The notes under the pieces: model-generated
The model's input: the letters and a program-made list of their open reading frames with translations, nothing else
What the model was told of the DNA's origin: nothing
Databases searched by the model: none
Shown: in pieces, positions 1 to 5,529 of the stretch
Layout of the letters: the number at the start of each line of letters is the position of its first letter
How positions within the stretch are numbered: position 1 is the stretch's first letter
Source of the DNA: an uncultured Selenomonas sp.
GTDB lineage: Bacteria; Bacillota; Negativicutes; Selenomonadales; Selenomonadaceae
DNA length: 5,558 bases
Direction of reading: 5' to 3'
Assembly: GCA_937915915.1 (NCBI GenBank)
Contig: CALGGN010000174.1
Span: 1-5,558 of the forward strand
Position numbers and translations under genes: made by a program

Positions 1-54
1 GGCATCCGAAAAACCATTGAAAGCATCAACGCAAATGCAGTGAAGGCGGCGTAA
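1..54 (+). CDS. C-terminal end of an upstream gene, possibly hsdR (partial)
   Basis: Frame 1 is open from the window edge and ends in TAA at 52-54, giving the tail [17 protein letters not shown]. The same-strand gene hsdM begins 38 bases later with no terminator or clear promoter between, so this is probably the preceding member of the same operon. In Type I restriction loci the order hsdR-hsdM-hsdS is common, so the C-terminus of the HsdR restriction/translocase subunit is the natural guess. Seventeen residues carry no diagnostic motif, so the identity is inferred from context only. The basic and Ala-rich end would also fit other proteins. Confidence 0.4.
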   Translation, partial: GIRKTIESINANAVKAA

Positions 55-80
55 AGGGATGTTTTTCCCAGAGCGGAAAC

Positions 81-95
81 AAGGAGCATGAAATG
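81..95 (+). promoter_or_regulatory. Ribosome-binding site of hsdM
   Basis: AAGGAG at 81-86 lies six bases before the ATG at 93-95, near-ideal spacing. A closer ATG at 88 opens only a three-codon frame (MKW then stop) and is not a useful start. This fixes 93 as the hsdM start. Confidence 0.75.
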
Positions 96-1592
96 GTAAC
101 AGGAGAACTGAAGAACAAAATCGACAGCCTTTGGGAAATCTTTTGGACGGGAGGCATTACAAACCCTCTGGCCGTCATTGAACAAATGACTTACCTAATG
201 TTCATCCATGATCTGGATGATACGGACAACCGTCGTGCCAAGGATGCGGCTATGCTGGATCTCCCGTATCAAAGCATCTTTGACCGTGAAGTGAAGGTCG
301 GAGACAAAGTGTTTGAAGGCCATCAGCTCAAGTGGAGCACCTTCCACGACTTCCCCGCCGAAAAGATGTATTCCGTCGTGCAGGAGGGAGTTTTTACCTT
401 CATCAAGACTCTGCATGAGGATAAAGACAGCGCCTATTCCAAGTACATGGGCGACGCCATCTTCTTGGTGCCGACGGCTTTGATGCTGGACAACATCGTC
501 ACGGCAATGGACGGCATCTATGAGCAGATGGCGCAAATCCAAACTACGGATGTCCGAGGGGATGTCTACGAGTACCTGCTCTCCAAAATCTCAACGGCAG
601 GCGTCAACGGACAGTTCCGCACGCCCCGGCATATTATCCGCATGATGGTGGAACTGGTTGCACCCAAAGCGGACGACGTGGTATGCGATCCCGCCTGCGG
701 CACATCGGGATTTTTGGTGGCTGTCAGCGATTACCTTCGGGAGAACCGCAAGCAGGAGATTTTCTTCGATCGCCGAAACAAAGAACACTACATGAGCCGC
801 ATGTTCCACGGCTTTGATATGGATCGGACCATGCTACGCATCGGTGCCATGAACATGATGACCCACGGCGTGGAAAATCCCATGATCGAGTATCGTGATA
901 GTCTTTCCGATCAGAATCCGGACAGAGAGAAATACAGCCTGATTCTTGCCAATCCGCCCTTCAAGGGAAGCCTGAACGCAGATATTGTCTCGGCGGATCT
1001 CCTGAAAATCTGCAAGACGAAAAAGACGGAACTGCTTTTCCTGGCGCTCTTCCTGAGAATCCTGAAAACAGGCGGACGCTGTGCCTGCATCGTACCGGAC
1101 GGCGTGCTCTTTGGTTCCTCCACCGCCCACAAGGCAATCCGAAAGGAACTGGTGGACGGAAACCGGCTGGAAGCGGTAATCGCCATGCCCTCCGGCGTGT
1201 TCAAACCCTACGCGGGGGTGTCCACCGCCGTCCTGATTTTTACCAAGACAGGGCACGGCGGCACAGACAAGGTCTGGTTCTACGATATGAAAGCCGATGG
1301 CTTTTCCCTTGATGACAAGCGCAGTCCAATGGAAGAAAACGACATTCCCGACATTCTGTCGAGGTTCCATGCCTTGGAGCAGGAGAAAGACCGCAAACGG
1401 ACGGAGCAGAGCTTCCTTGTGCCTGTGGAGGAAATACGGGAGAATGGATATGATCTGTCCATCAACAAGTATAAGGAAGTGGAGTATCAAAAGGTGGAGT
1501 ATCCGAGTACTTTGGAGTTGATGACAAGGCTGGATGAGTTGGATATGGAATATGGTGATGGCAAAGAGCGTTTGAGGGGAATGTTGGGATGA
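93..1592 (+). CDS. hsdM: Type I restriction-modification DNA methyltransferase subunit HsdM
   Basis: This 499-residue protein is the modification subunit of a Type I system. It transfers a methyl group from S-adenosylmethionine to adenine N6 within the target chosen by HsdS, as part of M2S and R2M2S complexes in the cytoplasm. The N-terminal helical domain (about 1-145) is typical of HsdM and begins with the [20 protein letters not shown] segment. The catalytic domain follows: FRTPRHI at 175-181, SAM-binding motif [11 protein letters not shown] at 199-208, and the N6-adenine motif IV NPPF at 287-290, then PDGVLF at 335-340. The length is normal for the EcoR124-like group. All key motifs are intact, so the enzyme should be active. 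The stop overlaps the hsdS start as ATGA, implying translational coupling. Sub-family placement (Type IC-like) is from general resemblance only. Confidence 0.96.
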   Translation: MVTGELKNKIDSLWEIFWTGGITNPLAVIEQMTYLMFIHDLDDTDNRRAKDAAMLDLPYQSIFDREVKVGDKVFEGHQLKWSTFHDFPAEKMYSVVQEGVFTFIKTLHEDKDSAYSKYMGDAIFLVPTALMLDNIVTAMDGIYEQMAQIQTTDVRGDVYEYLLSKISTAGVNGQFRTPRHIIRMMVELVAPKADDVVCDPACGTSGFLVAVSDYLRENRKQEIFFDRRNKEHYMSRMFHGFDMDRTMLRIGAMNMMTHGVENPMIEYRDSLSDQNPDREKYSLILANPPFKGSLNADIVSADLLKICKTKKTELLFLALFLRILKTGGRCACIVPDGVLFGSSTAHKAIRKELVDGNRLEAVIAMPSGVFKPYAGVSTAVLIFTKTGHGGTDKVWFYDMKADGFSLDDKRSPMEENDIPDILSRFHALEQEKDRKRTEQSFLVPVEEIRENGYDLSINKYKEVEYQKVEYPSTLELMTRLDELDMEYGDGKERLRGMLG

Positions 1593-2758
1593 AAGGTTAT
1601 GCAACCCTAAAAGAGTTGGGAGCAATCATTACTGGAAACACCCCCAAGACTAGTGAAACAGAAAACTATGATTCAAACGATATTCCCTTTGTAAAACCTA
1701 GCGACTTGCATGAATCTGATATATGGGAATTAACGAGTGCTGAAAATCATATCTCTGAAAAGGCACGTGGCAAAGCTCGTATTGCTCCGTCAGGAACTGT
1801 ACTATGCACTTGTATAGGTATAATAGGGAAGATTGGTATTGTGTCAAATGAATGCGCCTTTAACCAGCAAATTAACGCCATTATTCCAGATACGAAAAAG
1901 GTTATCCCACACTATTTAGCATATGCAATAAGTTCCAAGAAAAATTATATGCAAGAAAAAGCCAATGCAGCCGTAGTTCCTATAATAAACAAAACACAGT
2001 TTGGTGCTCTATCAATCCAAACACCATCGCTAGACAAGCAAAGAAATATTGTGAATGTTTTGTTTTCATTGGAAGCTCTTATTTCTAATCGTCAACAGGC
2101 ACTTTCTCTGCTTAATACTCTCGTCAAATCACGGTTTATCGAGATGTTTGGCGACCCGGTGACGAATCCGATGGGGTGGGAAGTAAAGAAGCTCAGTGAT
2201 ATATGTGTGGTAGGTTCAAGCAAACGTGTATATCAAAGCGAACAGACATCGATGGGAGTCCCTTTTCTGCGAATATCTGACTTGGTGTCGAGAATAACCA
2301 CTCAAAAGGAAAGTTGCGATTTACACATCCCAGAGGAATTGTTCAACAAATTTGAACAACAAGGATTGGTTCCCAAGGCTGGGGATATATTGGTTACAGC
2401 CAGAGGAACATTGGGACTGTGTTACATCATCAAGCCGGATGACAGATTTTACTTTCAGGACGGCATGATTAGCTGGGTGCATACGAGTGAAGCAGAAGTC
2501 AATCCCGTCTATATATCGTACCTGTTTGATTCGCAGGGAATACGACGGCAAATTGATAGCGTGATTGCTGGCTCAACGGTGGCATATCTCTCCATTGCTC
2601 AACTTGGAAAATTTGACATATTGATGCCTCCCATCGACCTCCAAAACCAATTCGCCGATTTCGTAGCCCTCACCGACAAATCGAAATTTGCCGTTCAGCG
2701 CAGTATCGACACTTTGCAAACATTGAAAGCAAAGCTGATGCAGGAATATTTTGGATAA
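1589..2758 (+). CDS. hsdS: Type I restriction-modification specificity subunit HsdS
   Basis: This 389-residue subunit recognises the bipartite DNA target and carries HsdM and HsdR to it. It has the usual two-repeat layout. Target-recognition domain 1 spans about 1-145 (DIPFVKPSDL at 31-40). A central conserved helical spacer spans about 146-200 (SLDKQRNIVNVLFSLEALIS, then RFIEMFGDP at 182-190). Domain 2 spans about 198-345 (VPFLRISDL at 224-232). The distal conserved helix spans 346-389 and ends LKAKLMQEYFG. Both domains and both spacers are present, so it looks functional. The start overlaps the hsdM stop (ATGA), with purine-rich GAGGGG just upstream. Base use changes sharply from hsdM: domain 1 is clearly more A/T-rich, while the central conserved region returns to the hsdM style. 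This is consistent with recognition domains being exchanged by recombination. The last 27 codons plus stop are repeated, diverged, at 3240-3323. Confidence 0.95.
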   Translation: MKGYATLKELGAIITGNTPKTSETENYDSNDIPFVKPSDLHESDIWELTSAENHISEKARGKARIAPSGTVLCTCIGIIGKIGIVSNECAFNQQINAIIPDTKKVIPHYLAYAISSKKNYMQEKANAAVVPIINKTQFGALSIQTPSLDKQRNIVNVLFSLEALISNRQQALSLLNTLVKSRFIEMFGDPVTNPMGWEVKKLSDICVVGSSKRVYQSEQTSMGVPFLRISDLVSRITTQKESCDLHIPEELFNKFEQQGLVPKAGDILVTARGTLGLCYIIKPDDRFYFQDGMISWVHTSEAEVNPVYISYLFDSQGIRRQIDSVIAGSTVAYLSIAQLGKFDILMPPIDLQNQFADFVALTDKSKFAVQRSIDTLQTLKAKLMQEYFG

Positions 2759-2785
2759 GTGTGTAGATGGAAAGGACACCCCAAA

Positions 2786-2831
2786 AGCCTTCCCCTTGAG
2801 GGGAAGGTGCCCCGAAGGGGCGGATGAGGTG
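2786..2831 (+). repeat. Palindromic repeat, left copy, flanking the DUF559 gene
   Basis: Two adjacent hairpins are visible. The first has an 8-bp stem, CCTTCCCC (2788-2795) with GGGGAAGG (2800-2807), loop TTGA. The second has a 4-bp stem, CCCC (2810-2813) with GGGG (2817-2820), loop GAA. They are followed by GGATGAGGTG (2822-2831). The first 22 and last 10 bases recur exactly in inverted orientation at 3185-3233. No T-run follows the hairpins, so a simple intrinsic terminator for hsdS is less likely, though the structure could protect or process the mRNA end. From memory this resembles a family of dispersed palindromic repeats common in Firmicute genomes; that was not checked here. Confidence 0.85.
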
Positions 2832-2835
2832 TCAC

Positions 2836-2851
2836 GAGGTGTCGTTTCATG
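2836..2851 (+). promoter_or_regulatory. Ribosome-binding site of the DUF559 gene, derived from the repeat edge
   Basis: GAGGTG at 2836-2841 lies seven bases before the ATG at 2849. GAGGTGTC occurs twice in tandem (2826-2833 and 2836-2843). The first copy overlaps the end of the palindromic repeat and the second acts as the Shine-Dalgarno site. GACACC at 2775-2780 is complementary to both copies. Confidence 0.6.
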
Positions 2852-3202
2852 AATAAGAAAAACAATCCTTCACTAACCGAAAATGCACAAAAACTACGAA
2901 AGAATATGACAAAAGAAGAACGAAAGTTATGGTATGATTGTTTAAGAAAATTACCTGTTACCATAAATCGACAAAAAGTCTTTGGCAAATACATTCTTGA
3001 TTTTTACTGTGCAAGTGCAAAGATTGCGATAGAATTAGACGGTTCCCAACACTATGAAAGCGAAGGAAAAGCCAAGGATGAGGAACGTGATAAATACCTC
3101 AACGAGCGTGAAATAACAGTTCTTAGGTATTCTAATCGTGAGGTGAACACGCAATTTACAAGTGTTAGTGATGACATAATACGCCACCTCATCCACCGCT
3201 GA
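2849..3202 (+). CDS. DUF559 endonuclease-domain protein (Vsr-like / PD-(D/E)XK fold)
   Basis: This 117-residue protein matches the DUF559 family by eye; the family is related in fold to the Vsr very-short-patch-repair nuclease and is presumed to act on DNA. The N-terminal helix holds the typical LRKNMTKEERKLWYD (16-30). The core reads RQKVFGKYILDFYC (41-54), then IELDGSQHYE (61-70), with candidate metal-binding residues Asp51, Glu62 and Asp64 and the conserved Gln67-His68. The end of the core is VLRYSNREV (91-99). Length is normal for the family. Biochemical function is not established for most members. It lies 90 bases after hsdS on the same strand. The left repeat provides its ribosome site, while its last five codons (HLIHR) and stop lie inside the right inverted repeat. 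The body is A-rich, unlike hsdM, suggesting separate origin. A role beside the Type I system is possible but inferred only from position. Confidence 0.88.
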   Translation: MNKKNNPSLTENAQKLRKNMTKEERKLWYDCLRKLPVTINRQKVFGKYILDFYCASAKIAIELDGSQHYESEGKAKDEERDKYLNEREITVLRYSNREVNTQFTSVSDDIIRHLIHR

Positions 3203-3233
3203 AGCGGTCCCCCTTCCCCTCAAGGGGAAGGCT
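3185..3233 (-). repeat. Palindromic repeat, right copy (inverted relative to the left copy)
   Basis: Read on the minus strand this repeats the left copy. There are 22 identical bases (3212-3233 against 2786-2807) containing the same 8-bp hairpin, and 10 identical bases (3185-3194 against 2822-2831). Between them is a second hairpin whose sequence differs but whose pairing is kept: ACCGC (3195-3199) with GCGGT (3204-3208), loop TGAA. The stop codon of the DUF559 gene (TGA, 3200-3202) lies in that loop. The two copies thus form terminal inverted repeats around the gene, and the hairpins may also end its transcript. Confidence 0.85.
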
Positions 3234-3239
3234 GAGTTT

Positions 3240-3323
3240 GACAAATCGAAATTGACCGTTCAGCGCAGGATTGACACATTGCAGACATTGAAAACAAAGC
3301 TCATTCAGGATTATTTGGGGTGA
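3240..3323 (+). pseudogene. Remnant of a second hsdS: duplicated 3' end
   Basis: These 84 bases encode DKSKLTVQRRIDTLQTLKTK followed by LIQDYLG and a stop, matching the last 27 codons and stop of the intact hsdS at 2675-2758. By hand count 71 of 84 bases are identical. Of the 13 differences, 10 fall at third codon positions, two at first positions and one in the stop codon (TGA for TAA). That pattern means the copy diverged while still coding, so it descends from another functional hsdS allele rather than from decay of a fresh duplicate. The rest of that gene is absent: the match begins six bases after the right palindromic repeat. No start or ribosome site is present, so it is not expected to be translated. 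Confidence 0.85.
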
Positions 3324-3335
3324 CAGTGCCAACAT

Positions 3336-3364
3336 TTGACTAAACCTTCCAAAAGTGGTATTAT
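3336..3364 (+). promoter_or_regulatory. Strong sigma-A promoter with extended -10, for the HPr-like gene
   Basis: TTGACT (3336-3341) is followed after 17 bases by TATTAT (3359-3364), preceded by TG one base upstream (3356-3357), an extended -10. The expected transcription start is near 3371, where the perfect 10-base palindrome ATCCTAGGAT (3371-3380) lies. The promoter begins 12 bases after the hsdS remnant, so it marks the start of a new transcription unit. The leader to the preferred start at 3483 would be about 110 bases. Confidence 0.7.
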
Positions 3365-3482
3365 ACTTCCATCCTAGGATATTTTTCTTAATTGAATGTA
3401 TAATTTAGACAATTGCTTTTGCCGTTCCTTGCGGGGTTCGTTCCCTTTGAGGCGGTTGACGGATGGAAAGGTTTTGATCGAT

Positions 3483-3866
3483 ATGTTCCATGTTGCAAAT
3501 GCTTTTAAGCATGTTAATATAAATAAAGTTACGAGAAAGATCATGAGATTGGTCAGGAGCAAGAAGCGGCGCAACAAGAAGCCGATCGTGCCCCATGAGA
3601 TGCTCCACAGCGTTTCCTGCCCGGGGATTGCAGGAAATACCGTTGGTCTCAGGCAGTGCGCAGAACTCATCAAGATAGCGCAGGAGATGGACTGCACGAT
3701 CTATATCGCGGCAAATCATCGCTACGTCAAAGCCGTGAGCATTTTGGAGCTCCTGAAGCTGCATATCGGGAAGGGTACGCTGGTGGTGCTGACGATCAAG
3801 GATGGAGATACGAAGGAAGTGCTGCGGCGGTGTATCGATGTGATGGGTTTTTTGGAGTGCTCATGA
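3483..3866 (+). CDS. HPr-like protein lacking the catalytic histidine (Crh-like)
   Basis: The predicted protein has 127 residues. Residues about 51-121 align to HPr without gaps: AELIKIAQEMDCTIYI (60-75) matches the first helix and second strand, and SILELLKLHIGKG (86-98) matches the Ser46 region. At a constant offset of 40, HPr Arg17 is kept as Arg57 and Ser46 as Ser86, but the phosphorylatable His15 is Gly55. It therefore cannot pass PEP phosphate in the usual PTS chain. A regulatory role through serine phosphorylation by HPr kinase, as for Bacillus Crh (Gln at 15), is an inference. The N-terminus is an unusual basic extension (RKIMRLVRSKKRRNKK at 18-33). Start 3483 is chosen because AAAGG with a downstream TGATC resembles an extended Shine-Dalgarno site. 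The frame stays open to an ATG at 3396, which has no ribosome site, and ATG 3543 is another option. A terminator-like hairpin follows. Confidence 0.65.
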   Translation: MFHVANAFKHVNINKVTRKIMRLVRSKKRRNKKPIVPHEMLHSVSCPGIAGNTVGLRQCAELIKIAQEMDCTIYIAANHRYVKAVSILELLKLHIGKGTLVVLTIKDGDTKEVLRRCIDVMGFLECS

Positions 3867-3901
3867 CGACGGAGCGTGACCAACGGAGAAAACTGCCGAT
3901 A

Positions 3902-3939
3902 GGAAAACAAGTCCCCGCTGCGGCGGGGATTTGTTTTCT
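3902..3939. terminator. Long hairpin, probable bidirectional terminator
   Basis: GAAAACAA (3903-3910) pairs with TTGTTTTC (3931-3938), and TCCCCGC (3912-3918) pairs with GCGGGGA (3923-3929), with one G-T pair between and a TGCG loop. The stem is about 16 bp. The A-rich and T-rich outer arms give a GC core followed by a T-rich stretch on both strands, as in bidirectional intrinsic terminators. It lies 35 bases after the HPr-like stop and 33 bases before the ABC start. Confidence 0.7.
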
Positions 3940-3957
3940 CCCTACACACGTCGGGAT

Positions 3958-3974
3958 GAGGTGAGTGCCATATG
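3958..3974 (+). promoter_or_regulatory. Ribosome-binding site of the ABC ATPase gene
   Basis: GAGGTGAG (3958-3965) matches the anti-Shine-Dalgarno sequence strongly and sits six bases before the ATG at 3972, which fixes that start. No clear promoter is visible in the 33 bases between the hairpin and this gene, so it may depend on read-through or on a promoter inside the HPr-like gene. Confidence 0.7.
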
Positions 3975-4763
3975 CGTCTGGAAACGAGGAATCTGTCTGT
4001 TTCGATTGGGGGAAAGGAAATTCTTTCCCATGTGGACTTGAGCTTTTCCGAGGGGCGCCGCACGGCAATCATCGGACCGAACGGTGCCGGAAAATCTACG
4101 CTGTTGCGCGCTTTGGCGTCTCTTTTCACGGATTATGCGGGCGATGTGCTGCTGGGCGGAGTGAATGTCAAAAGCATAGGCAGGAAACAGGCGGCGCGCC
4201 AGATGGCGATTCTGCCGCAGAGTATGCAGGCGCCTCCCGATATCACGGTGCGGCGTCTGGTAGACTATGGCAGATTCCCTTATCGCGGTATGTTCACGAG
4301 CAGCAATCCAAAGGAAGACCGCGAGGCGGTGGAATGGGCGCTTTCCGTCACGAGGCTCACGGACTTCCAGCATCGGCAGGTGATTTCCCTGTCGGGAGGG
4401 GAGCGCCAGCGGGCATGGATCGCGATGGCGCTTGCACAGCGGCCCAAGATTCTGCTTCTGGATGAGCCGACAACCTATCTGGACATTGCGCATCAGCTGG
4501 AGGTCATGCAAATTATCCGTCATGTCAACGAGAAATACGGTATGACGGTCATTATGGTACTCCATGATATCAATCATGCGCTGCAATATGCAGATGAAAT
4601 CGTGGTGATCAAAGATCATGGCATCTATGGGCAGGGTGCGCCCCGTGATGTGCTGACCGTGGAGATGCTTGCCCGGGTCTTTGGCGTACAGGCGGATATT
4701 TTTACAAACAGCCGTGGAATCACTGTGCTTTCGCCGATTTCCATCGCAAGAAACTATTCATGA
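3972..4763 (+). CDS. ABC transporter ATP-binding protein, FecE/FepC/BtuD type (iron complex or cobalamin uptake)
   Basis: This 263-residue ATPase powers an importer from the cytoplasmic face of the membrane. All nucleotide-binding motifs are present: Walker A GPNGAGKST (35-43), Q-loop Gln83 in ILPQ, signature LSGGERQR (140-147), Walker B ILLLDEP (160-166) with catalytic Glu165, D-loop YLD (169-171) and the switch His198 in VLHDIN. The VRRLVDYGRFPYR stretch (93-105) and the TTYLDIAHQLEVM stretch (167-179) are typical of the iron-siderophore, haem and cobalamin branch. Length is normal. Substrate cannot be read from an ATPase alone. The expected FecCD-type permease and substrate-binding protein are not next to it: upstream is the HPr-like gene behind a hairpin, and downstream is a FIST-domain gene. 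It may serve a permease encoded elsewhere or be left over from a broken operon. Confidence 0.92.
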   Translation: MRLETRNLSVSIGGKEILSHVDLSFSEGRRTAIIGPNGAGKSTLLRALASLFTDYAGDVLLGGVNVKSIGRKQAARQMAILPQSMQAPPDITVRRLVDYGRFPYRGMFTSSNPKEDREAVEWALSVTRLTDFQHRQVISLSGGERQRAWIAMALAQRPKILLLDEPTTYLDIAHQLEVMQIIRHVNEKYGMTVIMVLHDINHALQYADEIVVIKDHGIYGQGAPRDVLTVEMLARVFGVQADIFTNSRGITVLSPISIARNYS

Positions 4764-4828
4764 ATAAGAGGAAATCACAAAGTCCGTGTCGAATATACCA
4801 TAGATACGAGAACAGATGGAAATGAGGC

Positions 4829-4840
4829 AAGGAGAACATG
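4829..4840 (+). promoter_or_regulatory. Ribosome-binding site of the FIST-domain gene
   Basis: AAGGAG (4829-4834) lies three bases before the ATG at 4838, rather close but otherwise consensus. The next in-frame ATG (4868) has no ribosome site, so 4838 is preferred. In the 74 bases after the ABC stop I see no convincing promoter, so co-transcription with the ABC gene is possible. Confidence 0.55.
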
Positions 4841-5529
4841 CTGCAGAAAACCTATACAACCTATACGATGAAAGACGTGGTCCAGGCTGTGCAGGAAGTC
4901 TGCGCGATGCCTGAACGCACGGCATCGAAGTGCATTCTGCTGAAAATGCTTTTTTCAAAGACCTCGGAGGAACAGGCCGAGTCGGTACGGAGATATATCC
5001 AGTCCGCTTTGCCGGATATCAAGATCGTTGGCATGCTGCAGACAGAGTTCGGCAATGTGTACGATGCACAGCATCTCAACATTGTCTTAGGATTTCATTT
5101 TTTTGAGCAGTCCGAAGTGGAAATCCGAGAGTATGGGGGACGGGAGGATTATACGGCTTTAGGGCGCAGCCTCGGGCAGGAATTGCAGGATATGCCATAT
5201 GTGAAGGGCATCGAAGTTTTTTTTGCGGGGCGCAGCCAGTACCTGACCAGTTTTATGGATGAGCTTTCTGCCGAAAATGAAAATATCCCGATTTTTGGCG
5301 TCGATGTGGAGGTTGAGGATCTCTACACGCTGCAGCAGTCCAAAAATTTCTTCAGTGAAATCACACATTCCGAGATTCCTCATTATCTGGTGTCCGATCA
5401 TGTGTTCCTGCACGGTATGGTGTTGGTACTCTATATGGGACAGGATCTGCATTTGCAGGTGGATTACATCCTAGGCTGGAAAGCGCTGGGACGCTATATG
5501 ACAATTTCCGGTGTGGAGGAGAATCACAT
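4838..5529 (+). CDS. FIST-domain sensory protein, truncated by the contig end
   Basis: About 230 genuine residues are visible. They resemble the FIST N-terminal sensory domain, a small-ligand-binding module often placed before diguanylate cyclase (GGDEF), histidine kinase or methyl-accepting modules. Features are the early segment CILLKMLFSKTSEEQAESV (32-50), IVGMLQTEFG (63-72, where the family has a G-S-T-like turn), PIFGVDV (151-157), and the diagnostic closing block HGMVLVLYMG (192-201) followed by GWKALGRYMTISG (213-225). No signal peptide or membrane segment is evident, so a cytoplasmic sensor is likely. The frame seems to end with DRKSVV and TAG at 5549-5551, but that part is sequencing adapter, so the real protein continues beyond the window, probably into a FIST C-terminal domain and then an output domain that cannot be known here. 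Confidence 0.8.

Noticed and set aside
88..99. ATG with a three-codon frame just before hsdM
   Set aside because: It encodes only MKW before a stop. The ribosome-site spacing suits the ATG at 93, so it is most likely incidental.
834..1625. Long minus-strand open frame (263 codons) opposite hsdM
   Set aside because: It lies wholly against a well-supported hsdM with all motifs, and its translation has no recognisable domain. It is a shadow of the GC-rich coding strand.
2695..2994. Minus-strand frame across the left palindromic repeat, containing PLRGTFPSRGR
   Set aside because: This is translation of the palindromic repeat itself, a known source of spurious proteins, and it runs antisense into hsdS and the DUF559 gene.
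1589..3323. Phase-variable hsdS inversion system
   Set aside because: The second hsdS piece is in direct, not inverted, orientation, is only 84 bases long, and no site-specific recombinase gene is present.
3438..3475. Stretch resembling a degenerate copy of the palindromic repeat (TTCCCTTTGAGG, then GGATGG)
   Set aside because: Only scattered short matches remain and the 8-bp stem cannot form. It is too weak to call a third copy.
3954..3963. GGATGAGGTG shared with the DUF559-flanking repeats, before the ABC gene
   Set aside because: It contains a normal Shine-Dalgarno sequence, and no hairpin block of the repeat accompanies it. The ten-base match is explained by that.
3942..4619. Minus-strand open frame (225 codons) opposite the ABC ATPase
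   Set aside because: It is antisense to a gene with complete Walker and signature motifs, and its low-complexity Arg/His-rich translation is typical of a shadow frame.
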